A stretch of DNA of 28,863 bases from IMG/VR virus record IMGVR_UViG_3300006076_000019, positions 1-28,863 of that record. One strand, given 5' to 3'. Position numbers and translations under genes: made by a program. This DNA is from a virus. Shown here in pieces: positions 1 through 6,513 of the stretch. Every line of letters begins with the position of its first letter. The stretch's first letter is position 1. The notes beneath the pieces are model-generated. The model ran no database searches, was not told the DNA's origin, and saw nothing but the letters and a program-made list of their open reading frames with translations.

Positions 1-8
1 GGTGCAGC

Positions 9-542
9 ATGAGCGACCTATGGGCTACGCCACCAGAAGTTTTTGAAGCGTTGGATAAAGAGTTTTGCTTCGGGTTCGATGTATGTGCCGAGTATGAAAC
101 AGCTAAGTGTCCAGACTATTGGACTATCGAAGATGATGCGCTTTCCAAAGACTGGGCAGAAGATGCAAAGAGCCGCATACCTGGTGCCGGCTTAATTGAA
201 ATGGGCGCTCTATGGGCAAATCCACCATACAGCAATATAAGACCATTCGTCGAAAAAGCCATTGAAGCACAGCTAAAAGGGCGAATGACAGTAATGCTTG
301 TTATGTGCGACCCATCAGTTAAATGGTTCAGCCTTGCCCAGCAATATGCCAGTGAAACCCGTTTTGTTACCGATGGCCGCTTAGCGTTCCTAAAGAACGG
401 CGTACCGCAAAAGGGCAATAACAAAGGCTCAGTGATATTCGTATTTGACCCGCACCGCATAAGCGCTGGGCATGTGTCATTTGTTACGCGTGAAGCGCTA
501 ATGACTAAAGGACAGGTTAATAAGTTAGAGGTGGCAGCATGA
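9..542 (+). CDS. phage DNA N-6-adenine methyltransferase (Dam-like)
   Basis: This 177-residue protein matches the phage Dam-type adenine methyltransferase family (Phage_Dam). It opens with a D-x-W-x-TPPEVF segment (residues 3-12), which is typical of the family. The catalytic NPPY tetrad at residues 71-74 is the DPPY-type motif of adenine-N6 methyltransferases. A second conserved stretch, around RLAFLKNG and GSVIFVFDP, lies in the C-terminal half. It would transfer a methyl group from S-adenosylmethionine to adenine in DNA, most plausibly to protect phage DNA from host restriction. It is full length for the family. It ends in an ATGA overlap with the next gene, so it is part of the early operon. 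No partner endonuclease is visible, so it appears to be an orphan enzyme; its target sequence cannot be read from the protein. Confidence 0.9.
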   Translation: MSDLWATPPEVFEALDKEFCFGFDVCAEYETAKCPDYWTIEDDALSKDWAEDAKSRIPGAGLIEMGALWANPPYSNIRPFVEKAIEAQLKGRMTVMLVMCDPSVKWFSLAQQYASETRFVTDGRLAFLKNGVPQKGNNKGSVIFVFDPHRISAGHVSFVTREALMTKGQVNKLEVAA

Positions 543-715
543 ACCAACACCAATTAGAAAACCGCTCACTACGCATTAAGCGTGAAACAAAAAGCCCCAC
601 TTTGCAAAAACGTGCTAAGTCTCGCCGTATCAATGAAGAATATCGCGATGCCAGTGCAATAGCGTTGAGTGATCAAGAGCACTTCAATGCGTTATGGAAG
701 GAACTTGAAGCGTGA
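539..715 (+). CDS. small basic hypothetical protein, 58 aa
   Basis: This short reading frame fills the gap between the methyltransferase and the next gene exactly. Its ATG overlaps the methyltransferase stop (ATGA, 539-542), and its TGA (713-715) overlaps the GTG start of the next gene. The product begins MNQHQLENRSLRIKRETK and is rich in Lys and Arg in its first half, with a more acidic, helical-looking end (SDQEHFNALWKELEA). I recognise no domain. The double overlap is strong evidence that it is translated by coupling. The basic N-terminal half could bind nucleic acid, which is only inference. Confidence 0.7.
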   Translation: MNQHQLENRSLRIKRETKSPTLQKRAKSRRINEEYRDASAIALSDQEHFNALWKELEA

Positions 716-1179
716 GCTGGCAAAGCGTAACCGTTGCAAACCTTCAGCAACTTGAATCAGTGAATCAGGCCGCATGCGAATGGTTTCGTGAAGGTAAAAT
801 GGTTGATGTGAAGGTGCGTGAAAGCGCCCCTTCACGCCTCGATGCTATGAAGGCATTGCAGCACCATTGGTACAACGAACTGAGCTCCCAAACAGGCAAA
901 AGCGCCAAGTATATGAACGCTTATTGTAAGTTGGTGTTTGGCGTTCCCATTGCGCGTGAGAATGAAGAATTTAAAACGATTTATGATCAGGTGATAAAAC
1001 ACTTACCACAAAGTAAGAAAATTTACCTTCTGGGCCCACCTGTATCTATCACGGTAACCGGCAACTTCAACACTCAGCAAATGCACCGTTATTTGAACGC
1101 TATCAAAGAATGGGCAGACCGCAAGCGTTACAGGTTAACCACTAATCACGATCTTTATTTAAAGGCTATGGGGGCTTGA
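712..1179 (+). CDS. conserved phage protein, NinB-like pattern
   Basis: The product is 155 residues with a GTG start that overlaps the preceding stop. The central pattern (SRLDAMKALQHHWYNEL, then YCKLVFGVPI, then a C-terminal YLNAIKEWADRKRYRLT) resembles a widespread phage family that sits in early operons and has the general layout of NinB/recombination-helper proteins: Arg/Gln-rich helix with HxW, then a helical C-terminus. NinB proteins act in single-strand DNA recombination with Orf-like function. The match here is by pattern memory and is loose, so I give no symbol. Neighbouring nuclease genes support a DNA-metabolism role. It could equally be an uncharacterised early protein. Confidence 0.5.
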   Translation: MSWQSVTVANLQQLESVNQAACEWFREGKMVDVKVRESAPSRLDAMKALQHHWYNELSSQTGKSAKYMNAYCKLVFGVPIARENEEFKTIYDQVIKHLPQSKKIYLLGPPVSITVTGNFNTQQMHRYLNAIKEWADRKRYRLTTNHDLYLKAMGA

Positions 1180-1682
1180 TGAGAGTTAACACATTAAATT
1201 TAGTATCACGAGAAAAGCGCAAAGCTGTCTTATCAGACCTTAATCAAGCAAGTAAAGAACGTAAGCAAAAGTTAATTGCTCGCCAATTGAAAGGGTTTCA
1301 AGAGGAAGGTGCCGCCCCAAAAAACGAAGTAGTTATTGCTGCAGGTAAAAGCCTTCTAGGTACTAGTTTTCTTGATATAGAAGATATTGTTGAAACCGCT
1401 TCAAAGTACAAGCCAGTTATCGGTATTTACTTTCTTATCCTTGATAAAGAAGTTGTTTATATCGGCCAATCAATAAATATCACCTCGCGTATCGGTCATC
1501 ATTTTGGGGTTTACCAATTTGACTCTTATTCATTTATTGAGTGCTGCGCAGAAGAATTAGACTTATTGGAGTCTATTTATATACAAGCTTACTTACCCCC
1601 TCTGAATGGGCGAACACCTACTGGGAAAGTAACATCACCTTTATCGGCAAAGAGCATTATCGATATGGCAGGTAAAGAATGA
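1179..1682 (+). CDS. GIY-YIG nuclease family protein
   Basis: The protein (167 residues from the ATG at 1179; a TTG three bases earlier is also possible) carries a GIY-YIG domain in its C-terminal half. GIY lies at about residues 82-84 and YIG at 94-96. The catalytic Arg follows in ITSRIGHH (about 104), and a Glu in LDLLESIYIQAYLPPLN (about 131). These are the metal-dependent single-strand-nicking residues of the fold. The first 80 residues are helical and basic and may bind DNA. The start overlaps the upstream stop (TGATG) and its own stop overlaps the integrase start (ATGA). It could be a phage recombination/repair nuclease or a free-standing homing-type nuclease. The tight operon fit favours a resident phage function. 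Confidence 0.85.
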   Translation: MRVNTLNLVSREKRKAVLSDLNQASKERKQKLIARQLKGFQEEGAAPKNEVVIAAGKSLLGTSFLDIEDIVETASKYKPVIGIYFLILDKEVVYIGQSINITSRIGHHFGVYQFDSYSFIECCAEELDLLESIYIQAYLPPLNGRTPTGKVTSPLSAKSIIDMAGKE

Positions 1683-2902
1683 AGTACGTTAAAGATAATA
1701 TAAATGATGCTGTAGTTAAAAAGCACGCTAAAAACCCAGAAGTACATGCCATTTCAGACCCGCGCTATCAAATCGAGCTCAGATTTCACAAATCAAGAAC
1801 GAAAGCTACATGGAACCTTCGCCTATATGAGCAGGGGAAAATATATAGGCACAGAATTGGTTACTGGCCAGTTCTCAGTGCTAAAAACGCAATAGCCATG
1901 GTTCCCGATGTTTTAAGACGCCTCGGTGCGGGCGAAGAATTACAGGTTAGCGAGTTTAGTACGGTGAATGATTTGCTGAACTGGTATTTAGAGCGGGTGG
2001 AAAAAGAAGCAGCGAAAAGTGCAGACAGGAAAAAGAACGTAAAAAGCGCAATCAGGACTCACTTACTACCAAGACTTGATGGGCTATTGCTGGCTAACGT
2101 AAAGAAAGTGGTTATTGATCAGATGCTATTGCTGCCACTGCAGGGGGAAGGCTTAAAACCTTCTACCATTCGTCAATACTTTGCAATTTTGAAGCGTGTG
2201 TTTGCCAGTGCTTCTGAGTTAGGGCTTATCACCGTAAACCCGATGGCCAGCCTGAAGTTCAGTGATCACATCCAAAAACGAATACTACCCAAGTTTGGAA
2301 AGCTTCAAGTGCAAGATGCTCAGCGCATCAAGGACATGATTATGGAGCAGCCAACAAAGCCCAGAATGTTAATGCTCATCATGCTGATGTTCGCAACCCG
2401 TATTGGTGAAACCCGCCAGTTGATGTGGAAACACGTAGATTTAGAGGGTGGCAGAATAATCATCCCTGACTCGATAACTAAAACTGGTGTTACACACGTT
2501 CTTCCTCTTACTGATAAGTCATTACAACTGCTTCGTGAGTTTAGAGGGAAATCTCACGGCTCTTATCTGTTTGGAAGAAATAGTCCTATGTCGGCCAGTA
2601 CAGCAGATCAAATGATACGCACCGCTTCTAAGGGGCAGTTTAGTGCTCACGACCTCAGAAAAATGGCTCGCAGTATTTGGGCTGAGATAGGCGTTGATTA
2701 CTGGGTGGCAGAACAATTACTCAATCATAAGCCTAAGGGACTTGATTTAGTTTACATACAAGCTGACTCATCAAAGGTAAAAAAGGCCGCGTTAGAGAAG
2801 TATCACGACTGGCTATTTAAGGCAGAAAATACACCTTCTGAGGTGGTAACGACCCAGAATGAAAATGCAGTAATTCTGCAATTTAACAATTGGTTAGCGT
2901 GA
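1679..2902 (+). CDS. int: tyrosine-type site-specific integrase
   Basis: This 407-residue protein is a phage tyrosine recombinase. The N-terminal third is an AP2-like/arm-binding region of integrases (WNLRLYEQGKIYRHRIGYWP). A SAM-like core-binding domain follows (about 93-190), then the catalytic domain. The full active-site set is present: Arg241 in ATRIGETR, Lys268 in SITKTGVTH, His324 and Arg327 in HDLRKMA, His350 in LLNHK, and the nucleophile Tyr359, nine residues after His350. It should catalyse integration and excision between attP and attB, the latter most likely the tRNA-Leu gene whose fragment lies at 28714-28771. The ATG overlaps the stop of the GIY-YIG gene, so it is coupled to the early operon. 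No excisionase is visible nearby, and attR is about 26 kb away. Confidence 0.95.
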   Translation: MKYVKDNINDAVVKKHAKNPEVHAISDPRYQIELRFHKSRTKATWNLRLYEQGKIYRHRIGYWPVLSAKNAIAMVPDVLRRLGAGEELQVSEFSTVNDLLNWYLERVEKEAAKSADRKKNVKSAIRTHLLPRLDGLLLANVKKVVIDQMLLLPLQGEGLKPSTIRQYFAILKRVFASASELGLITVNPMASLKFSDHIQKRILPKFGKLQVQDAQRIKDMIMEQPTKPRMLMLIMLMFATRIGETRQLMWKHVDLEGGRIIIPDSITKTGVTHVLPLTDKSLQLLREFRGKSHGSYLFGRNSPMSASTADQMIRTASKGQFSAHDLRKMARSIWAEIGVDYWVAEQLLNHKPKGLDLVYIQADSSKVKKAALEKYHDWLFKAENTPSEVVTTQNENAVILQFNNWLA

Positions 2903-2955
2903 TTATTGGCTTTTTCCACATGGAATACACAAAACAGTAAAAAGGGCGTAGGTGA

Positions 2956-3348
2956 ATGGCTAAGCATATAGAAGATGACCACCAAAAAAGCTTGGTGCAA
3001 TGGGCTAAATTAAGACGCTTGCCTGAGGGTGAAAATATTGAAAGCGGTGCCAAGGTAATTGATTACTTGTATGCCATACCCAATGGCGGTACCAGAAATA
3101 AGAGAGAGGCAGGCCGCTTAAAAATGCAAGGTGTTAAAGCTGGCGTTAGTGATTTGCACTTAGCTCTACCAATTAACGGGAAATCTGGTTTGTGGATTGA
3201 AATGAAACAACCAGACAGGAAGAAAGCGAGCGTTACTGCTCTACAAAAAGCTTGGATTGCACGAATGAAACTTGCTGGTTATGACGCTCACGTTTGCTAT
3301 GGGTATCAAGAAGCGAAGCAGGTAATTGAAAACTACATAGCGGCATAA
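2956..3348 (+). CDS. VRR-NUC domain nuclease
   Basis: This 130-residue protein is a compact, stand-alone VRR-NUC nuclease of the PD-(D/E)xK superfamily, common in phage early regions. The family signature IPNGGTRNKREAGRLKMQG is followed by the active-site residues Asp66 in GVSD and Glu82-x-Lys84 in WIEMK, with the supporting Gln97 in a TALQKAW helix. Such domains cut DNA, often junction-like structures, and probably serve replication or recombination. The start follows an AGGTGA ribosome site at 2950-2955. It lies 53 bases after the integrase, which is the first real gap in the early operon, and 75 bases precede the next gene. Confidence 0.92.
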   Translation: MAKHIEDDHQKSLVQWAKLRRLPEGENIESGAKVIDYLYAIPNGGTRNKREAGRLKMQGVKAGVSDLHLALPINGKSGLWIEMKQPDRKKASVTALQKAWIARMKLAGYDAHVCYGYQEAKQVIENYIAA

Positions 3349-3423
3349 GCCGTGCGCTAAGGTTAAATAGAGGATAGGTTATTCACCAAAACGCATTGAA
3401 GGAAAGGTAAGGGCTAACGACTA

Positions 3424-3693
3424 ATGGCACATTATGATGAATTAATAGTAAAAGACCTTGATGCAAAAAGGCTAGGGATTAACTCGGCAGGGGATGAAGT
3501 AAACAGCCCAAAGCATTACACGAATCACCCAAGCGGCATCGAGTGCATTCAGATAACTGAGCACATGGGCTTTAATCTTGGCAATGCGCTGAAATACATA
3601 TGGCGTTGCGACCTTAAAAAGAACGCAATTCAAGACCTAGAAAAAGCAAAGTGGTATATAGAGCGAGAAATCGCAAAGCGTAAAGGGGTTTAA
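3424..3693 (+). CDS. DUF3310 family phage protein
   Basis: The 89-residue product carries the DUF3310 signature, with SPKHYTNHPSGIECIQITEH near residues 28-47 and NALKYIWRCDLKKNAIQDLEKAKWYIE near the end. The family is frequent in phage early and nucleotide-metabolism regions and is sometimes annotated as a nucleotide-kinase-like protein; its biochemical role is not established. A purine-rich leader (GAAGGAAAGGTAAGGG) lies upstream of the ATG, with the usable part about 10-20 bases away. The next gene starts one base after its stop, so they are co-translated. Confidence 0.9.
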   Translation: MAHYDELIVKDLDAKRLGINSAGDEVNSPKHYTNHPSGIECIQITEHMGFNLGNALKYIWRCDLKKNAIQDLEKAKWYIEREIAKRKGV

Positions 3694-3694
3694 C

Positions 3695-4213
3695 ATGGCA
3701 CACCCAATCAGAGAACTAGCAAGAATGACTACAAAGTCAAAACAGATTGACGGAATGGGCTTCGGTGGTACCGCGCCTGATGTAAATGAAGTAGCTGGCG
3801 CACTGGCAATGCGACACCCTGAAACACAACTAAAGCTAGATACACATGCTTACTACTTGGCTAGATTGCTCTATGCCGATGACAGCAGCGCAAGAGCGCG
3901 TGTTAAAGCTGGCTTGTTGAACGTTATGCTAAAAGCTGAGCTAGAGGTTAGTAACACTTGCTTGTTACGCATGATTAATTGCGCCATCATCGAAATAAAA
4001 TCACCCATCATGCGACTAAACCGCAAGACCGGCGAACAAGAGATTAAACCAACGAGCAAAGTTCAGCTTTGTAAGCGGTTAGGCATCAAGGGTAATAAGC
4101 TTCCTGTAAAAATATCTGAAGCCTACAGCCAAGTGCTAGAGCAGCTTTATCAATGGAACGCTGAAGCGATAAGTCACGTTAGAGCAACTATGCGAGAGGA
4201 CGAGGCGGCATGA
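3695..4213 (+). CDS. unknown early protein, possible late antiterminator
   Basis: This 172-residue protein shows no domain I can name with confidence. It is largely helical. Its C-terminal part, SKVQLCKRLGIKGNKLPVKI followed by SEAYSQVLEQLYQWNAEAI, looks like a helix-turn-helix plus an amphipathic helix. Its size, and its place between DUF3310 and a promoter-terminator pair typical of late control, suggest a Q-type or DUF1133-type antiterminator; this rests on position, not on sequence match. The start follows the upstream stop by one base, and the stop overlaps the next start (ATGA). The genes at 4511 and 4732 are alternative candidates for the same role. Confidence 0.6.
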   Translation: MAHPIRELARMTTKSKQIDGMGFGGTAPDVNEVAGALAMRHPETQLKLDTHAYYLARLLYADDSSARARVKAGLLNVMLKAELEVSNTCLLRMINCAIIEIKSPIMRLNRKTGEQEIKPTSKVQLCKRLGIKGNKLPVKISEAYSQVLEQLYQWNAEAISHVRATMREDEAA

Positions 4214-4503
4214 GTGAGCAGAAACTAAAACCTTGCCCGTTCTGCGGCAGTGAAGCGGGAATGGAAACGGGTATTGTTCAAGGTATGTTAAGAGGCATGA
4301 TTGGCTGTACTGGATGCCCCGTATTAATGTCACCGCATAGAGATAAAGAGCAGCTTGTTAAAGCTTGGAATGCGAGAGCGGGTGAGCAGGAACTTGAAGA
4401 GTTTGTAAGGGAGTCTCGCAAAACTGGGCGACTTCTTAATCTGGCAATTGTAATAAGCATTGCTTCGCTAGGACTTTCAATTTTTACATTGATTTGGAGT
4501 TAA
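4210..4503 (+). CDS. Lar-like zinc ribbon protein with C-terminal membrane helix
   Basis: Residues 6-57 match the Lar (restriction alleviation) family: LKPCPFCGSEA with Cys9 and Cys12, a second pair CTGC (Cys33 and Cys36), and the closing KEQLVKAWNAR helix. Lar of the Rac prophage reduces type I restriction of incoming DNA, but many phage homologues are untested. The unusual part is the C-terminus: an acidic/basic linker (about 58-72), then a hydrophobic segment LLNLAIVISIASLGLSIFTL at about residues 75-94 that looks like a transmembrane helix. Typical family members are about 60 residues and soluble. It overlaps the upstream gene by ATGA. The anchor would place the zinc ribbon in the cytoplasm next to the inner membrane; that topology is inference. 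Confidence 0.8.
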   Translation: MSEQKLKPCPFCGSEAGMETGIVQGMLRGMIGCTGCPVLMSPHRDKEQLVKAWNARAGEQELEEFVRESRKTGRLLNLAIVISIASLGLSIFTLIWS

Positions 4504-4510
4504 ATTGTTT

Positions 4511-4735
4511 ATGAATAGCGAACTAGCAAGTAACGACATTCGCCAGGCTATTGATGAAGCAGTTAGGCGTTATCACACGCCACACCCAAAAGGCGCAACG
4601 CATATTGATAGGTTTGGTAACTACTGGAAATATGATGAGCGGTGGTACGCATTGTCGCCGTTTGACTTTGCGTGGCGTGCCGGTGTAGTGATAGATAACG
4701 AAGTAATTGATGTATTGGGGTTGAGAGAGTTATGA
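4511..4735 (+). CDS. hypothetical phage protein, 74 aa
   Basis: This is a small, aromatic-rich protein of unknown function. Its C-terminal half (IDRFGNYWKYDERWYALSPFDFAWRAG) suggests a compact beta-rich domain, and its N-terminus is helical (DIRQAIDEAVRRY). The start is uncertain. A GGAG at 4496-4499 is 11 bases from the ATG at 4511 and 5 bases from a TTG at 4505, so the product could be two residues longer. Its stop overlaps the start of the next gene (ATGA, 4732-4735), which supports translation in the same operon. Confidence 0.7.
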   Translation: MNSELASNDIRQAIDEAVRRYHTPHPKGATHIDRFGNYWKYDERWYALSPFDFAWRAGVVIDNEVIDVLGLREL

Positions 4736-5073
4736 GTAAACGCAAGGTTATCACCCAAGGTAGAACAATAAGGCAGAATAGAGCGTTAGGTGAGTTAGTA
4801 TCAAAGCTCCCTGAATACTTGTTTGAAGCGTACCGAAATGACGCGATATTCTACAGCCTAGTTAGGCGCTCAGCAGAGTCGTGCGACAATTACACGCAGT
4901 TTCTTGAAAAAGCAGTAGAGTATTACGTAAGACTAAAGCAAGCGGAAACTGAAAAGGCGATAGATAAAGCAATGAATGCGCCTGCGCCACGGATGCTTCT
5001 TATGAGTCAAGAGGAATTTAATAACTGTATTCTTTCGAGAATAACTAGAAATCAAGAACTACAGAAGGCTTGA
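4732..5073 (+). CDS. hypothetical protein, last gene of the early operon, 113 aa
   Basis: The product starts with a basic segment (MSKRKVITQGRTIRQNRALG), followed by helical segments with many Arg, Glu and Tyr residues. I recognise no family. It is the last early gene before the late promoter at 5118, the place held by the Q antiterminator in lambda and many relatives, so a late-activator role is a fair guess and no more. The basic N-terminus would suit nucleic-acid contact. Coupling to the upstream gene by ATGA supports the start. Confidence 0.65.
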   Translation: MSKRKVITQGRTIRQNRALGELVSKLPEYLFEAYRNDAIFYSLVRRSAESCDNYTQFLEKAVEYYVRLKQAETEKAIDKAMNAPAPRMLLMSQEEFNNCILSRITRNQELQKA

Positions 5074-5117
5074 TAATTGTCTCGGTAGTAGGGTTTCTAT
5101 ATGACTTCAAACAGTAG

Positions 5118-5146
5118 TTGACTCACTGACGAGCTTTGCTTAATAT
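5118..5146 (+). promoter_or_regulatory. probable late promoter (pR'-like)
   Basis: The -35 element TTGACT (5118-5123) and the -10 element TAATAT (5141-5146) are separated by exactly 17 bases, close to the sigma70 consensus. The expected start is around 5152-5154. It lies directly after the last early gene and upstream of the lysis genes, and the short transcript would meet the terminator at 5175. This is the layout of lambda-type late promoters that need an antiterminator. A CATACT at 5152-5157 could act as a -10-like pause element, but this is weak. Confidence 0.75.
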
Positions 5147-5174
5147 ATCCCCATACTAGCACTATTTCACTTGA

Positions 5175-5205
5175 AGCCCTGACCTAACCAGTCGGGGCTT
5201 TTTTT
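5175..5205 (+). terminator. intrinsic terminator before the lysis genes (tR'-like)
   Basis: AGCCCTGAC (5175-5183) and GTCGGGGCT (5191-5199) form a 9-bp stem with one T-G wobble around a 7-base loop, followed by a run of seven T (5199-5205). It starts only about 20 bases after the predicted late transcription start, so transcripts from 5118 would end as roughly 50-base leaders unless antiterminated. It also closes the early operon. Confidence 0.85.
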
Positions 5206-5218
5206 ATGGCTGAAATTT

Positions 5219-5647
5219 ATGTTCCCCTACGGCAAAACTTCACAAGCGCGTCTTGATACGTGCCATGTTGATATTCAAACGATATTCGATGAGGTGAAGA
5301 AGTATATTAATGCGTCTATCTTTTGCGGCCACCGTGGTAAAGAAGATCAGAACAAAGCATTTGCCGATGGTCTCAGCCAATTAAAGTGGCCTCACTCCAA
5401 ACACAACAAAATCCCTTCACTCGCCGTTGACGCTGGCCCTTACTTCGTAGAATTAAGTAACACAGACTGGAAAGACGAACTGGCTTTTGCTGTATTCGCA
5501 GGTCATGTCATGTGTATTGCTCGCCAGTTATACAAAGAGGGCAAGATCACACACCTGCTTCGATGGGGTGGTGATTGGGATATGGACGGTAGAAGCCGTG
5601 ACGAGCGTTTCCGCGACCTGCCACACTTTGAATTGTACAAGCCATAG
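5219..5647 (+). CDS. M15-family L-Ala-D-Glu-type peptidase (endolysin)
   Basis: The 142-residue protein is a single-domain peptidase of the M15C type, used by many phages as endolysin. The zinc ligands are visible: SKH (His62) followed by LAVD (Asp71) in the SxH...D motif, and His136 in DLPHFEL. WGGDWD before the last ligand is also typical. It should cut the peptide cross-bridges of peptidoglycan at lysis. No signal peptide or SAR segment is seen, so it needs a holin to reach the wall, and two holin genes follow. The ATG sits 13 bases after the terminator T-run with no clear ribosome site. A nearer ATG at 5206 gives only a short frame. Confidence 0.92.
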   Translation: MFPYGKTSQARLDTCHVDIQTIFDEVKKYINASIFCGHRGKEDQNKAFADGLSQLKWPHSKHNKIPSLAVDAGPYFVELSNTDWKDELAFAVFAGHVMCIARQLYKEGKITHLLRWGGDWDMDGRSRDERFRDLPHFELYKP

Positions 5648-5656
5648 GGTGAGATA

Positions 5657-6172
5657 ATGAATTGGTCAGACGTAGGAAGCTTTCTAAAGCAAAATCAAAA
5701 AGGCGTAGCCGGTTTAGTTGGCTCGTTATTAACGGGCAATGTAGTGGGCGCGGTCAGTGCTGGCGCTTCGATGGTTGCACAGGCAACGGGAACGACAGAC
5801 CCCGACCAAGCGTTAGCGACACTGCAAAGCGACCCTAATGCTTTGGTTAGACTTGAAGAAATCGCCGCAGCGCGTGAAGCTGAAGTAAATCGGCACCTTG
5901 AATCTGTAATGGCGCTAGAACTTCAAGATAAACAGCGTAGCCATTCAGAGACACAGCAAACCATTCGCAATGGCGATAATGCAGAAGGTGGCGTTAAGTA
6001 CGTAAGACCTTCACACGCTACACTGTCTTTATTTGCTGGTATCTATTACGGGTTATTCACTGATACGCCCGACCTTATGATATTGGGCGCATTCCTTACT
6101 CTGCCTTTCACTTACGCAGGGTTAAGAGAAATCGGTAAACGCAACCTATTGGCGTTTAAGAGCAAAAAGTAA
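5657..6172 (+). CDS. 3-TM holin (gene-transfer-release type)
   Basis: This 171-residue protein resembles the 3TM holins of the gene-transfer-agent release family. A glycine-rich hydrophobic segment lies near the N-terminus (about residues 16-42). An acidic helical middle follows (DPDQALATLQSDPNALVRLEEIAAAREAEV), with two C-terminal hydrophobic stretches (LSLFAGIYYGLF and LMILGAFLTLPFTYAGL) that precede a Lys-rich tail. It would form inner-membrane holes that let the endopeptidase out. It follows the endolysin by 9 bases, with GGTGAG upstream of the ATG. The presence of a second, unrelated holin downstream suggests one of them modulates timing or acts as antiholin. Confidence 0.85.
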   Translation: MNWSDVGSFLKQNQKGVAGLVGSLLTGNVVGAVSAGASMVAQATGTTDPDQALATLQSDPNALVRLEEIAAAREAEVNRHLESVMALELQDKQRSHSETQQTIRNGDNAEGGVKYVRPSHATLSLFAGIYYGLFTDTPDLMILGAFLTLPFTYAGLREIGKRNLLAFKSKK

Positions 6173-6211
6173 CCCTTTGTCTAATTCCCAATGGAACAAA
6201 ATTTGAATAAC

Positions 6212-6246
6212 CATGCTGTTGAAACCACGAAAAGGACAACAGCATG
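6212..6246 (+). promoter_or_regulatory. start-codon hairpin of the HP1-type holin gene
   Basis: CATGCTGTTG (6212-6221) pairs perfectly with CAACAGCATG (6237-6246), a 10-bp stem. The 15-base loop carries the ribosome site AAAAGGA (6230-6236). The start codon (6244-6246) is fully paired at the base of the stem. In RNA this would expose the SD and hide the AUG, a likely translational timing device for a holin, reminiscent of the structure at the lambda S start. The same dyad could also be a protein-binding site in DNA. Confidence 0.75.
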
Positions 6247-6513
6247 AACACTCACTACCAACAAGAATACAATCAAGAAATGGCCGATAAATCATCAATA
6301 GCTACCTATATTGGAGGCGGTATCTCAGCGTTTTGGGGAATACTCACTTCACAAGAGTTCGGTATCTTAATCGGCATGTTGGTAGGTATAGCCGGTCTAT
6401 GTCTGAACTACTACTTCAAGAAACGTGACGACAAATACAAACTGGCAGACGAGCGAAGAAAGCAAGAGCTTCACGATGCAACCTTGAGAGCGATGGCGAA
6501 CAGTGATGAATAA
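6244..6513 (+). CDS. HP1-family (class II-like) holin
   Basis: The 89-residue protein matches the small HP1-type holin pattern. After a polar N-terminus come two hydrophobic segments, SIATYIGGGISAFWGIL (about residues 17-33) and FGILIGMLVGIAGLCLNYYF (about 38-57). A strongly charged tail KKRDDKYKLADERRKQELH follows. It would sit in the inner membrane and form or regulate the lethal lesion. A second possible start, Met13 (MADKSS, 6280), could give a shorter form, as in dual-start holins, though the ribosome site there is poor. The first start has a good AAGGA inside the hairpin loop at 6212-6246. Confidence 0.85.
   Translation: MNTHYQQEYNQEMADKSSIATYIGGGISAFWGILTSQEFGILIGMLVGIAGLCLNYYFKKRDDKYKLADERRKQELHDATLRAMANSDE

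Noticed and set aside
9-542. Restriction-modification system
   Set aside because: No restriction endonuclease is paired with the methyltransferase; the GIY-YIG and VRR-NUC genes fit phage recombination nucleases better.
116-553. 145-residue leftward frame opposite the methyltransferase
   Set aside because: It lies opposite a gene with clear catalytic motifs and itself shows none.
2914-2925. TTCCACATGGAA palindrome after the integrase as an operator
   Set aside because: Only 5 bp per arm, no second copy seen and no promoter recognised there; chance is a sufficient explanation.
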